Made by a program: the position numbers and the translations under genes. From assembly GCA_012960755.1 (NCBI GenBank), contig DUAT01000036.1, positions 62,001 through 126,000 on the forward strand: a stretch of DNA of 64,000 nt, given 5' to 3'. How positions within the stretch are numbered: position 1 is the first letter of the stretch; each line of letters begins with the position of its first letter. This DNA is from Gammaproteobacteria bacterium. Lineage in GTDB: Bacteria; Pseudomonadota; Gammaproteobacteria; Pseudomonadales; Azotimanducaceae_A. The notes under the pieces were generated by a model. The model did no database searches. It saw nothing but the letters and a program-made list of their open reading frames with translations, and had not been told where the DNA came from. This document shows positions 1-8,720 of this stretch, one piece after another.

Positions 1-1442
1 ACCCAGGTGCCAGTCTGGAGTTTAAACTCTTCCGCAACGCGGCCGGCAAAGCACAAACCTTTTACAGGGTCGTTATCATCTGCAAACCGAACAGCGTCAC
101 CCATCTTAAAAAAGTCGTCTTCATCAAAAGCCTCCGCTGTTCTCTGCGGATCATTCAGATAGCCGGGTGTATTCCCTGGGGATCTGACCCGAATCTCATA
201 CTTGTTCCCAAAAGGGACGAGCTTTATCTCGGTACCAGCAATCGGTAGTCCGACGACATCAGTTTGATCACAAGCCCAATATCGTGACAAACCGCACATC
301 ACTTCAGTCGATGCCAGCCCCGTGCCGAGTGAAATTGTTGCACCACTATATTTATCCGTTAGCACCGCCAGCCTTTTTGCAAGGGATACCGGCATCGCGG
401 CTGACCCTGATGCCATGGTTCGAATATGGCTAAAAAATATTTGCGCAAGATCCTCATCGGCTTCCAGCGCGTCAGCCAGCATCGACCACCCCAATGGGGC
501 ACCGACGAAAGATGTCGGTTTTACCACGCGTAGGTTTTCAATTGTCTTATGGAACTCAGCGGGAACCGGCTTACCCGTATCGAGATAAATCGAACCCGCA
601 TTGTTTATCATACTGGCGAGCCGCATGACACCGGCTCCCACATGACTCCAGGGCATCCAATCAAGTACCCGCGTTTCGAGATTCGCAATACCAGGTTTGC
701 GAACAGCGCCTGCGGACGCCAATAACTGACAGGACATACCGTGAGTGTGAACAACGCCTTTTGGCATGCCGGTCGATCCAGAGGTAAACATATACCGGGA
801 AACGGTGTCATGGTTAATCGCATCTATGGATTTGTCCACGGCATGGGTTGCTGTCATCCCGATCACCTCGGCCCAGTTTGTAAGAGGCAATGAAGGATGC
901 GAAGTCGCAGAAATGAATTCAACCGCTTCAGAATCCCCCGCCAGGCCATCCAGATCAAGCGTCGAAATTGCATCAACATGTTGGTTGATATCCTCGGCGA
1001 AAATAAACCCGGGACGTACCTTCTCCAGTACCGCACCTAACTTGGGGAAAGCGCCCGCCACTGTTGAGTAGGACAAACTGACTGGGACATAAGGCACTCT
1101 GGCGAAGATCGCTCCCCAACCCATTAGAAAATGGTTTATCGAACTGGCCGACAGGATGGCCATGGGCCTGTCTTCGCAAGCCCCGTGATCCATCAGCCAC
1201 TGGGCAACTTTCCGGCAACCGGTAACTGCGTCAGCGTAGCTTAAATGCTGCCATTGACCGTCCGTGCTTTTTTCAGCGATCAAGGTTCGGTCTGGATGTT
1301 GTTTTGCCCGTTCAATCAACAGATGTGCCATGCTCCGGTGCAGGGGGCCTGGTTGATAGGGGCTGGTCAGTATCAAGACACCGTCGTCACCTGTCTCAAC
1401 ATTGACCGCAGGTTCCAAACTTGAAGTGGCCGGGGCACTCAA
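1..1442 (-). CDS. Feruloyl-CoA synthetase-like AMP-dependent acyl-CoA ligase (3' end outside window)
   Basis: Activates a carboxylic acid as its acyl-CoA through an acyl-adenylate, probably an aromatic or branched acid in the cytoplasm. The minus-strand reading frame stays open to the window edge. It carries the AMP-binding P-loop TSGSTGMPKGVVHTHG (about 735-790) and ends at the edge in GRVAEEFKLQTGTW, a phrase typical of feruloyl-CoA synthetases. The N-terminal stretch DDGVLILTSPYQPGPLHRSM also resembles that group. No ATG lies early enough to keep this conserved N-terminus. I chose TTG at 1442, preceded by GGAG with about 8 bases of spacing; the next in-frame ATG, at 1331, would remove 37 residues. 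The TTG lies 1 base past the stop of the upstream MBL-fold gene, so the two are probably translated together. Family assignment is firm; the substrate is inferred. Confidence 0.85.
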   Translation of the reverse strand, partial: MSAPATSSLEPAVNVETGDDGVLILTSPYQPGPLHRSMAHLLIERAKQHPDRTLIAEKSTDGQWQHLSYADAVTGCRKVAQWLMDHGACEDRPMAILSASSINHFLMGWGAIFARVPYVPVSLSYSTVAGAFPKLGAVLEKVRPGFIFAEDINQHVDAISTLDLDGLAGDSEAVEFISATSHPSLPLTNWAEVIGMTATHAVDKSIDAINHDTVSRYMFTSGSTGMPKGVVHTHGMSCQLLASAGAVRKPGIANLETRVLDWMPWSHVGAGVMRLASMINNAGSIYLDTGKPVPAEFHKTIENLRVVKPTSFVGAPLGWSMLADALEADEDLAQIFFSHIRTMASGSAAMPVSLAKRLAVLTDKYSGATISLGTGLASTEVMCGLSRYWACDQTDVVGLPIAGTEIKLVPFGNKYEIRVRSPGNTPGYLNDPQRTAEAFDEDDFFKMGDAVRFADDNDPVKGLCFAGRVAEEFKLQTGTW

Positions 1443-1443
1443 A

Positions 1444-2499
1444 CTATGCTCTCCGCCACCATGCAACGCCCTGCTCGTCCTCTCCAACCACGAGCACACG
1501 TCTGTCCAGTAAACAGTGTAAATGTGCAATGGATTCGCCCGTTGCCGGGAAAAAACTCATATCGGTGATTTTACTCTTGAACAGGGCCGGAAATACGTCC
1601 ACTGCTCGCCTGGGCTCATCACAAAGATCATAGAGTTTTTCCAGTGCAACCTCGTGCCAGTCAATCAACTCGGTTAAACGTTCATGAACTCCCAGGTACA
1701 AACTCTGGTGAGCAGGCAGAACCAGCAGGTCCGGTGGTAACAGTTCCCTTAAATGGGCACAGGAATTTAACCAGTCACGTAGTGGGTTAGCCTTGGGCTC
1801 CGAAGGCTGGACACTCACATTGGGCGTAATCTTTGGCAAGATCTGATCACCGGCAATAATGAGTTTTAATTCCGGACAGTACATGCAAACATGTTCAGGC
1901 GCGTGTCCATGGCCAATCACGGCTCGCCATTCCCTGCCGCAAATATCGATGTACTGGCCGTCCTTTATTCGTTGATAACCAGCCGGTAGGGGCGCGATAT
2001 TGGCTCCAAACTGACCAAATCTCTGACGATAGCTATTCAGTCGATCTTCAGTAAAACCTGCCCGTCTGTAGAAACGTATTGCGTCCTCGGGTACATCCGA
2101 TGGCCCATCGGCGGCCATTACTTTACACATGTAAAAGTCGCTTCGGCTCATCCAGAGTTCACAATCCCACTTGGCCGTGATCCAACCTGCATTACCCGTG
2201 TGGTCGGTATGCAGGTGCGTCGCGATCACTCTGGTGATGGGTTTGCCTTCAAGATATTTATCAAATATCGCCTGCCAGTGTTTTTGAACTCCCTTGTTAA
2301 AAAGGCCCGTGTCAACAATCGTCCAGCCATCTGTATCCCTTAGGAGCCAGACATTAATGTGGTTCAGTCGACCCATCATTGGCATGCGTATCCAATACAC
2401 ACCGTCTGCTACTTCAGTCACCTCTCCGGGCTCTGGCGCCTGGTCTTTGAACTTGTAAGTGAGGGGATCAAAGCCCCGTTTTGACATATTATCAACCAT
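1444..2499 (-). CDS. MBL-fold metallohydrolase
   Basis: A 351-residue metallo-beta-lactamase-fold hydrolase, probably cytoplasmic since no signal peptide is visible. The dinuclear metal motif HLHTDH is at about residues 96-101, with further ligand candidates in VIGHGHAPEHVC and in the AGDQILP segment. Family members hydrolyse thioesters, lactones or glutathione thioesters. The adjacent acyl-CoA ligase and divergent crotonase make an acyl-CoA or related ester substrate plausible, but this is inference. Start ATG at 2499 has AGGAG 7 bases upstream. It is the first gene of a two-gene unit with the ligase downstream, and faces an enoyl-CoA hydratase gene across about 150 bp. Confidence 0.85.
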   Translation of the reverse strand: MVDNMSKRGFDPLTYKFKDQAPEPGEVTEVADGVYWIRMPMMGRLNHINVWLLRDTDGWTIVDTGLFNKGVQKHWQAIFDKYLEGKPITRVIATHLHTDHTGNAGWITAKWDCELWMSRSDFYMCKVMAADGPSDVPEDAIRFYRRAGFTEDRLNSYRQRFGQFGANIAPLPAGYQRIKDGQYIDICGREWRAVIGHGHAPEHVCMYCPELKLIIAGDQILPKITPNVSVQPSEPKANPLRDWLNSCAHLRELLPPDLLVLPAHQSLYLGVHERLTELIDWHEVALEKLYDLCDEPRRAVDVFPALFKSKITDMSFFPATGESIAHLHCLLDRRVLVVGEDEQGVAWWRRA

Positions 2500-2650
2500 G
2501 TCTTTACTCCTGTTTTAATGTGCCCAACACTGCCCCAATTGGAATTATTTTTCAATGATTCAACCTGTCCTTGTATTTGCCCGCGTAAATTGTTGTCATA
2601 TCGGCAATTTATTGCGTTAAACATGCCCAGACATCTGGAAGGATAAGATC

Positions 2651-3493
2651 ATGACAAGTTATCAGGAAATTAAGTACGAGCTGGATGGCCCCTCCGCAGT
2701 CATCACCCTGAACCGCCCGGAAGCCCTCAATGCCCTGACAAACAATATGATGGAGGAGCTAAAGCACGCGCTTGGTGAGGCGGAAAAAGATGAATCAGTG
2801 GTGGCGATTATCCTCACCGGCGAGGGTCGTGGATTCTGTGCCGGTATGGATATGAATGCGCTGGACTCCCAGGCAAGCGGCGGCGATCTAAGTGGTGGCC
2901 AGGAACTCAGGAAACTGGAAGCTGACCCTGGAGATAAATCCATGGGTGAAAACTTCCAGATTGCTTTCACCTATATCATGTCAATCCGAAAACCGATTAT
3001 TGTCGCTGTCAATGGGGCTTGTGCCGGACTGGGTATGTCAATTGCCTTGTTGTGTGATATGCGATTCGCCTCGGACAACGCCAAGTTTGTCACTGCCTTC
3101 TCACAACGGGGCCTGGTTGCAGAACATGGCCAAAGCTGGATTCTGCCGCGCATCATAGGCCCGGCACGAGCGCTCGACCTGTTATGGAGCTCCCGCCGCA
3201 TCATGCCCGAGGAAGCGAAGGAAATCGGGCTGGTGGATCGAATATTCCCACATGATGAATTGCTAGGGGAAACGAAAGCTTATATCCAACATTTAGCCGA
3301 TACCTGCGCACCCATGTCGATGATGTTGATGAAACAACAGGTCTACAAGCACCTTAACGTCTCACTCGCTGACGCGATGCGTGAATCCAATAAACTGATG
3401 GCCGCGAGTCTTGAACGGCCGGACTTCAAGGAGGGGGTTGCGTCTTATCTGGAAAAAAGATCTCCCGACTTTACCAAGGTTAAGGTGGATTAA
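2651..3493 (+). CDS. Enoyl-CoA hydratase/isomerase (crotonase) family protein
   Basis: A 280-residue crotonase-fold protein acting on an acyl-CoA in the cytoplasm. Oxyanion-hole segments are visible as GRGFCAGMDM (about residues 59-68) and AVNGACAGLGMSIALLCD (about 118-135). At the place where classical hydratases have their first catalytic Glu (QPE), this protein has FSQRG. A Glu lies slightly later in VAEHGQS, as in some isomerase or hydrolase crotonases, so simple hydration of a 2-enoyl-CoA should not be assumed. AAGGA sits about 8 bases before the ATG. It is divergent from the MBL-fold/ligase pair and likely belongs to the same degradative function. Confidence 0.88.
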   Translation: MTSYQEIKYELDGPSAVITLNRPEALNALTNNMMEELKHALGEAEKDESVVAIILTGEGRGFCAGMDMNALDSQASGGDLSGGQELRKLEADPGDKSMGENFQIAFTYIMSIRKPIIVAVNGACAGLGMSIALLCDMRFASDNAKFVTAFSQRGLVAEHGQSWILPRIIGPARALDLLWSSRRIMPEEAKEIGLVDRIFPHDELLGETKAYIQHLADTCAPMSMMLMKQQVYKHLNVSLADAMRESNKLMAASLERPDFKEGVASYLEKRSPDFTKVKVD

Positions 3494-3521
3494 GGGATTT
3501 ATCTGTCATTCAGTTCTGCCA

Positions 3522-4553
3522 TCATGAGAAGCCGATAGAGAGTAAGTTATCCAGAGGCTGATACAGTTCTTCCAGATATTGAATATCATCCGCTTCCAGC
3601 TGGATTTCAGTGGCGGCAACCAGATCATCCAACTGGGATATTTTCGAGACACCAACCACAGGGGAAACCACCTCGGGTTTACTCAGCAACCAGGCAACGG
3701 ATATTTGTGCCGCTGACTTGCCATACTTGCCAGCCAGTTCAACCACCCTGTCAGCGATTTTGAAATCCATCGCACCGCGGTAAAGCCCCTCTGTGCGTTT
3801 TCGATCCTGACCCTGTGAACGGTTTGTGGTGCCTTCATCGAACCCGCCTTTGTAAGCACCGGCCAAAATACCCCGGGCAAGTGGAGACCAGGGGGTCAAA
3901 GCGACACCCGTCTTTTTACAGTATGGATTCATTTCCCGCTCTTCTTCGCGATAGATCAGGTTGTAGTGATTCTGCATCGAAATGAACTTCGTCCAGCCGT
4001 GCATCTCGGCAGTCATCTGTAACTCGGCAAACTGCCAGGCAAACATAGAGGAGCCACCGAGATACAACACCTTCCCTGCCTTAACCAGGTCATGCAGAGC
4101 TTCCATGGTTTCTTCAATGGGCACTTCGACGTGCCCAGGGACACCATGGGGATGCCGGTGGATAACCAGTTGATCAATATAATCGTGCCCCATACGTTTC
4201 AGGCTTTTATCTATCCCTTCCATAATATGCTTGCGGGACAAGCCGGACATATTTGGGCTTGCACCCATTGGCATTGCCACTTTGGTGGTGACAACATATT
4301 CATCCCTGGGCAGCAGTTCCTTTAACAATGTGCCGACAATACCTTCACAGGCACCTATGCCATAGACATCCGCACAATCAAAATAGAAAAGTCCCCGGTC
4401 GATGGCGGCTTTGAAAATCTCCCGACTTTCATCCAGACCCAGTGTCCAGTCACCTTGATGACCTTTGCCGGGTTCACCAAAGTTCATGGTACCGAGACAG
4501 AGTTGTGAAACCCGTAAGCCGCTGTTTTTACCAAGCTGTACTGCTTTGAGCAT
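3522..4553 (-). CDS. Aldo/keto reductase
   Basis: A 343-residue NAD(P)H-dependent aldo/keto reductase with a TIM-barrel fold. The catalytic tetrad is visible: Asp and Tyr in FDCADVYGIG (about residues 59-68), Lys in VVTTKVAMP and His in VIHRHPHG. Its length fits the AKR11/12-like bacterial group that reduces aldehydes or sugars. It converges on the crotonase gene with 28 bp between stops, and lies upstream of a GST gene on the same strand (40 bp gap), so the two may share a transcript. Substrate unknown. No strong ribosome-binding site is seen before the ATG. Confidence 0.87.
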   Translation of the reverse strand: MLKAVQLGKNSGLRVSQLCLGTMNFGEPGKGHQGDWTLGLDESREIFKAAIDRGLFYFDCADVYGIGACEGIVGTLLKELLPRDEYVVTTKVAMPMGASPNMSGLSRKHIMEGIDKSLKRMGHDYIDQLVIHRHPHGVPGHVEVPIEETMEALHDLVKAGKVLYLGGSSMFAWQFAELQMTAEMHGWTKFISMQNHYNLIYREEEREMNPYCKKTGVALTPWSPLARGILAGAYKGGFDEGTTNRSQGQDRKRTEGLYRGAMDFKIADRVVELAGKYGKSAAQISVAWLLSKPEVVSPVVGVSKISQLDDLVAATEIQLEADDIQYLEELYQPLDNLLSIGFS

Positions 4554-4593
4554 AGTGTTAACTCACTGTATTAAGAATGAAATTTGAACCCAC

Positions 4594-5205
4594 CTAGAGA
4601 CCGTAGTTAACAGCAATTTCGCATCCTGGCCGCTGCTGTAATCTCTGCCAATAAGCGGTTGCGTCCGGATATTCATCGCTGGGGGCCAGTCTTTCACAGA
4701 GCATCATCGAATAACCCAGCATCATATCTGCCGCGGAAAATTCACTCAGTATAAAGTCTTTGCCTTGAATTGCTTCATCAACCGCTTTCATGCACAAAAG
4801 GGACCGGGCCTGCATCTCTTCAATCGCTGCAGGTTGTTGCTCTAACTCCGCAAACGCCCGCCGATGATTTACGATTTCACCCAGGGGACGAGCAAACGTT
4901 GATTCAGCGAACCAGGACCACTGCAGGTATAAGGCATGCTCAGAGGTACCGGCTTCAGGCTGCAATTGTCCCTCGCCATAACGATCCAGAATGTACTGCA
5001 CCATGGCACCTGATTCAAACATGGTGAGCGCATCATCCGTCATGACAGGTACCTTGCCTACCGGATTCATTTTTCGCCAGGCAGGGCTGGATCGAAATTC
5101 CTGCGCAAAGGATATCGTTTCAACTTCATAGGGAACCTGTAGTTCCTCACAAAGCCATATAACGCGAACAGAGCGCGTACCTGGGACATGATAGATTTTC
5201 AGCAC
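4594..5205 (-). CDS. Glutathione S-transferase family protein
   Basis: A 203-residue cytoplasmic GST. The N-terminal thioredoxin-like domain starts LKIYHVPGTRSVRV and contains the cis-Pro/glutathione-contact segment GKVPVMTDDALTMFES at about residues 49-64. An all-helical C-terminal domain follows, with SAADMMLGY near residue 160, matching the conserved N-capping box region of GSTs. Start is GTG at 5205 (GTG CTG AAA) with GGGA about 7 bases upstream. It likely conjugates glutathione to electrophiles or carries out a glutathione-dependent catabolic step. It lies directly upstream of the aldo/keto reductase on the same strand, which suggests linked detoxification or catabolism. Confidence 0.87.
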   Translation of the reverse strand: MLKIYHVPGTRSVRVIWLCEELQVPYEVETISFAQEFRSSPAWRKMNPVGKVPVMTDDALTMFESGAMVQYILDRYGEGQLQPEAGTSEHALYLQWSWFAESTFARPLGEIVNHRRAFAELEQQPAAIEEMQARSLLCMKAVDEAIQGKDFILSEFSAADMMLGYSMMLCERLAPSDEYPDATAYWQRLQQRPGCEIAVNYGL

Positions 5206-5275
5206 TTTGAATTCCCGACTAATGACCAGGCTCGATTGTCACAAAGAACTGAAACAGGATCAAAGCAATTTGTGA

Positions 5276-5668
5276 CTAGGTCAGATTCTGTCGCCGCTGG
5301 ATTGCGAGAGTATCAAGCCCAAACAGCGCGATCATTGCTAGCACACACGGTAGGATGGTGTTAACAGCAACGAAGAACACAGAAGTTACCTCTGCTGGGA
5401 CGTGTAGTTTGAATTGAAACCACTCGAAATAGGAAAAAAACAGGAACAAGACAAACGCAGACACAATCACAGCTGCGCCCAGCAGCAGAGAAGAAATGGT
5501 GGACTCAATTTTTGCTTTTCGAAGCTTCTCAATCATGATCCTCGCCATAACCCGTGATGAGAAGCCAGACCCCAGTGCGACCGTCGATGTCGCAAGTGCC
5601 TGGTTGAAGCGCGGGTCTACAGCTTGATCATCTCGGTTACCATCATCAGGAATAAACTTATCGGACAT
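5276..5668 (-). CDS. Small membrane protein translationally coupled to an ECF sigma factor; possible anti-sigma
   Basis: A 130-residue protein I do not recognise by family. A polar N-terminal half of about 55 residues has the segment SGFSSRVMARI followed by a charged stretch (EKLRKAKIES). Two hydrophobic segments follow, at about residues 60-82 and 93-117. Its ATG overlaps the TGA of the sigma-factor gene (TGATG at 5666-5670), which implies translational coupling and matched expression. ECF sigma factors are commonly co-expressed with a membrane anti-sigma factor whose cytoplasmic N-terminus binds the sigma. Order, topology and coupling fit that role, but no zinc-binding anti-sigma motif (HxxxCxxC) is present. 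The role is inferred. Confidence 0.75.
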   Translation of the reverse strand: MSDKFIPDDGNRDDQAVDPRFNQALATSTVALGSGFSSRVMARIMIEKLRKAKIESTISSLLLGAAVIVSAFVLFLFFSYFEWFQFKLHVPAEVTSVFFVAVNTILPCVLAMIALFGLDTLAIQRRQNLT

Positions 5669-6258
5669 CAGACCACCCCTTTGAGCGAACTATTATGCAA
5701 GCCATATTTAAGTTCGCCATGCAATTCATCACAAAAAAACGGCTCCAGCCGTTGCTTCAATTTTTTTCTCACCCGAAACAACAGATTCTTTATCGTACCG
5801 GCAGGTTTGTTGGTCACCCTGGATATCTCATCGATGCTGCAACCGTGGATGTGGTACAGCGTGATGGATGTCCGCTCATCGACATTAAGCTGGGAAATCT
5901 CGGATTGCAGCAACCCGACGAGTTCATCATCAACCTGTAGTGGAGCAGATTGATCATGTATCCGCTCATCAAATGGCTCAGTGTCAAGTTTCCGTTTTCT
6001 CAGATAAGACAGGGCTGTTCGATAGGTCACAGTATACAACCAGGTCGAGAACTTACTGTCGAACCTGAACTTATCCAGGTTGAAATACACCTTGAGAAAA
6101 ACGTCCTGGCAAATTTCTTCACGGTCCTGCTCCGATCGGATCAGGCGCCAGACCAATTGGCCCACTAGATCCTGATATCGCTGGATTAACTGTTGGAAAG
6201 CATCATCCCGCCCGGCAATCGCCTGTTCGATCAAAAATTTGTCAGATTCTTCCATCAT
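5668..6258 (-). CDS. ECF (RpoE-like) RNA polymerase sigma factor
   Basis: A 196-residue group-4 sigma factor. Region 2 (residues about 20-90) contains YQDLVGQLVWRLI, EEICQDVFLKVY and FSTWLYTVTYRTALSYLRKR, the -10 recognition and core-binding helices. Region 4 (about 125-180) contains ISQLNVDERTSITLYHIHG, SIDEISRVTNKPAGTIKN and LLFRVRKKLKQRL, the -35 helix-turn-helix. It directs transcription of a specific stress or envelope regulon. The next gene, overlapping by TGATG, encodes a two-segment membrane protein that may be its anti-sigma. Start is the ATG at 6258 or the adjacent ATG at 6255; no strong ribosome-binding site is visible. Divergent from a small membrane protein gene. Confidence 0.93.
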   Translation of the reverse strand: MMEESDKFLIEQAIAGRDDAFQQLIQRYQDLVGQLVWRLIRSEQDREEICQDVFLKVYFNLDKFRFDSKFSTWLYTVTYRTALSYLRKRKLDTEPFDERIHDQSAPLQVDDELVGLLQSEISQLNVDERTSITLYHIHGCSIDEISRVTNKPAGTIKNLLFRVRKKLKQRLEPFFCDELHGELKYGLHNSSLKGVV

Positions 6259-6393
6259 GTAGATTTGACGCAGCCTCTGTCGGTTCGGTTGCTCTTTCTT
6301 CAGAAAAATAGAAATAGATCAGGAAATATGTGCAACCAGCATACTCCACCCTGCATCAAACAGAGTAATACAAAACCAGCAAGGAATTAACAG

Positions 6394-6735
6394 ATGGATG
6401 GCATACTTGTCCCGATCATCATCGTACCCGCATTTTTTTTCGTAATCGCCTATATCACCCGGGTAATATCAGACAACCGGATTCGTCACACACTGATCAA
6501 CAACAATGCATCGGAAGAAGTCATCCAGAAGCTGTTTCTGGAGAACCGCACTGAAGGCGTTTCAGGAAACCTGAAATGGGGACTGGTCCTGGTTTTGATC
6601 GGCGCCGCGCTGGGTGTCATCCAGATGACCAGCCTGAGTGGTGACGATCCGCTCACCTATGGTGTTGTTTTCATCTTTGGGGGTGCGGGGCTACTGATGT
6701 ATTACGCTATCCAGTCTCGATTGTCTGATGATTGA
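6394..6735 (+). CDS. DUF6249-like small inner-membrane protein
   Basis: A 113-residue protein with three hydrophobic segments: residues about 3-23, 60-78 and 88-106. The polar part between segments 1 and 2 contains IRHTLINNNASEEVIQKLF. This layout, an N-terminal membrane helix, a short helical cytoplasmic part and a C-terminal hairpin, resembles DUF6249 proteins, which are often encoded next to ECF sigma factors. AAGGA lies 8 bases before the ATG. It is divergent from the sigma operon across 135 bp and could be in its regulon. Function unknown; the family match is by pattern memory only. Confidence 0.72.
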   Translation: MDGILVPIIIVPAFFFVIAYITRVISDNRIRHTLINNNASEEVIQKLFLENRTEGVSGNLKWGLVLVLIGAALGVIQMTSLSGDDPLTYGVVFIFGGAGLLMYYAIQSRLSDD

Positions 6736-7116
6736 CCATCGAGATTGAGGTTAGCTGTATTAATCTATTCTCCATATGAGATCACTATAAGGTTCAAGCG
6801 CACGATCCGCCGTAATCAGCCGCATAGGCTCCGTTATTGCTTGTGCAAAGCGTTATTCAAAAACAACAACCGCCACTGCCACTTTTTTATTGTTGCTGGC
6901 AATATTGCTTCCTTTCCATATTTTTGCAAACAACACAGAACAACGTTCACGGCCCGATATTAGTCAATCTACTAAACAATACACAAATAACAGATCAAGA
7001 TGAGGCAACGGCTGAAACCCCCGCGGAATTGAGGCTATGTATGCTGATTAAGGCGACAATGGAAAAATGATACGGTCTACTTGAGAATTGAAAAATTCTA
7101 CCGTCAAACCGGATTG
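6736..7116. other. Intergenic region without a supported gene
   Basis: About 380 bp between the small membrane protein and the end of the convergent transporter gene. No tRNA, strong terminator or convincing start codon was seen. One plus-strand frame (about 6860-7003) reads like an exported N-terminus (TTTATATFLLLLAILLPF, then HIFA and a polar tail). It has no ATG, GTG or TTG before the hydrophobic part and stops after about 48 codons. It may be the remnant of a small exported protein gene, or chance. Confidence 0.4.
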
Positions 7117-8574
7117 CTAACCCGCTGCCGCCCTGGCCGCCAGCCTTTCGTTACGCCGTTCGAGACGTTGGCGCAGACGTGCATGACGTTCGGGTGTCAG
7201 CGGGTAATTCCAGATGAGTTTCAAGGCCATGCCGTAGAACACCACCGGACCGAGGCAATACACCAGTCGCAGTGACGTAACACCGATTTCGGTACTGGCT
7301 GCCACACCTCCCTGGGGATCAAAACCCAACAATCCCACGATGTTCAACGATGCGCCGGTGCCAAAGGCAATGGCGATTTTCTCGCTGAAACCCAAAAAGG
7401 CAAAATAAGTACCGGCACGCTGACCGCCAGAGCGGGCACTGTCCACATCGACCACATCCGATAGCATGGCGACCGGTAAAAACTGTAAACCACCAAAGCA
7501 GAATCCTTTCACTGTAAACAGCAGGAAAAAGGGCAAATAGTCACCATAATCCAGCAGCAGGTTAGCGGCACTTACTGCGGCCACGGTGATCAGCGTGATC
7601 ATAAACGCCCGGTGTTTGCCAATAGTCCTGCCGAGCCACAACCAGAAAGGGATAGCGGCGAGACCGGCAATAAAGTAGACAAAATAGGCGGCACCGATGG
7701 TCGGCACGCCAACAATGTCACGGATGAAAAACAGGGAAACCGCATTGCGAAAGGATTCGCCGAAGTAGACAAGCACCGCAATAATCAGCACCCGCACCAT
7801 AGGTCCATTCTTGGCTACCAGTTTGAGACCCTCGACGAACGATGGACGCTTTTCAGTGGTGATCGCTTTGGGTTCTTTAACCATGATCAATACGATGCTG
7901 GCGCAGATAGGTAGCACGATAATGACGGTCCAGGCGAGCCCCATCAGCACAGGTCCTGTCAGGGTGGCCCGATCCACGATCTTTTTGTCAGCAAAATTAC
8001 CAGTGAACGCCCCTATGGCATCACGCCAGAGCGTACTGAACACCTCTCCCACCCCCGAACCGCCGTCCGCTCGAATCTCTATGATCATGGGTACAGCGGC
8101 GGCGATCATTAAGCCGACCAGCACATAAATTTCACGGGCAGCGCTAACCCGGCTGCGCTGGTGATAATCAGGCGAGAGTTCCGCCCCCCAGGCTCGATGC
8201 GGCAATGCAATCATCGTACTGCCAAGGAAAAACAGCGCGAGCCAGAACAGGAAGTAAACCAGACCAACCCCTTCATCGGGAATAAACAAATTGTAAACCC
8301 CGAGCATCATTACCGGCACACCCGCCAGCAGCCAGGGTTTACGACGCCCAAACGGTGTACGCCAGCGATCCGAGAGCTCGCCAATGATAGGATCTGTGAT
8401 CACATCGGTAAGCCGCGCAAGCATTAAAATGGTACCCACAGCAGCCAGGCTGATACCGAGTCCACCGGAGTAATGTGCCGGAATCCAGATGGCAAGCGGA
8501 TAGCCGATCACGGCCAGTGGTAGCCCCATGGTTCCATGTGCATAGATGGTAGTTCGTGGCAGAATATCGCTCAT
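7117..8574 (-). CDS. MFS transporter, GPH (sugar:cation symporter) type
   Basis: A 485-residue, 12-helix inner-membrane symporter of the glycoside-pentoside-hexuronide (GPH) branch of the major facilitator superfamily. Signature segments are the inter-helix loop LARLTDVITDPIIGELSDR (residues about 52-70), followed by TPFGRRKPW, and in the second half FCFGGLQFLPVAMLSDVVD. GPH members take up sugars, but in acyl-CoA catabolic settings of this kind relatives may carry other organic substrates. Start ATG at 8574 has GAG 5 bases upstream. It is divergent from the MaoC/SDR/crotonase catabolic genes and is a candidate importer for their substrate. A second member lies at 43.5-44.9 kb. Confidence 0.9.
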   Translation of the reverse strand: MSDILPRTTIYAHGTMGLPLAVIGYPLAIWIPAHYSGGLGISLAAVGTILMLARLTDVITDPIIGELSDRWRTPFGRRKPWLLAGVPVMMLGVYNLFIPDEGVGLVYFLFWLALFFLGSTMIALPHRAWGAELSPDYHQRSRVSAAREIYVLVGLMIAAAVPMIIEIRADGGSGVGEVFSTLWRDAIGAFTGNFADKKIVDRATLTGPVLMGLAWTVIIVLPICASIVLIMVKEPKAITTEKRPSFVEGLKLVAKNGPMVRVLIIAVLVYFGESFRNAVSLFFIRDIVGVPTIGAAYFVYFIAGLAAIPFWLWLGRTIGKHRAFMITLITVAAVSAANLLLDYGDYLPFFLLFTVKGFCFGGLQFLPVAMLSDVVDVDSARSGGQRAGTYFAFLGFSEKIAIAFGTGASLNIVGLLGFDPQGGVAASTEIGVTSLRLVYCLGPVVFYGMALKLIWNYPLTPERHARLRQRLERRNERLAARAAAG

Positions 8575-8720
8575 ATCAGCTCATTTTTGTTGGTCTTGTG
8601 TCCCGATAGTGGCGTCACCTGGATATTGGAGTCAAGTTTTTCGATATGATGGCCTTTGGCTCGCAGTCTGATTGCATCTGATTTCGGTTGTAGGTTACGC
8701 TGACAAAAAGGGAATGCCCA

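Noticed and set aside
6837..7070. A 77-residue plus-strand gene in the intergenic gap
   Set aside because: TTG start without a ribosome-binding site, odd Cys/Gln-rich composition, and a competing frame that looks better.
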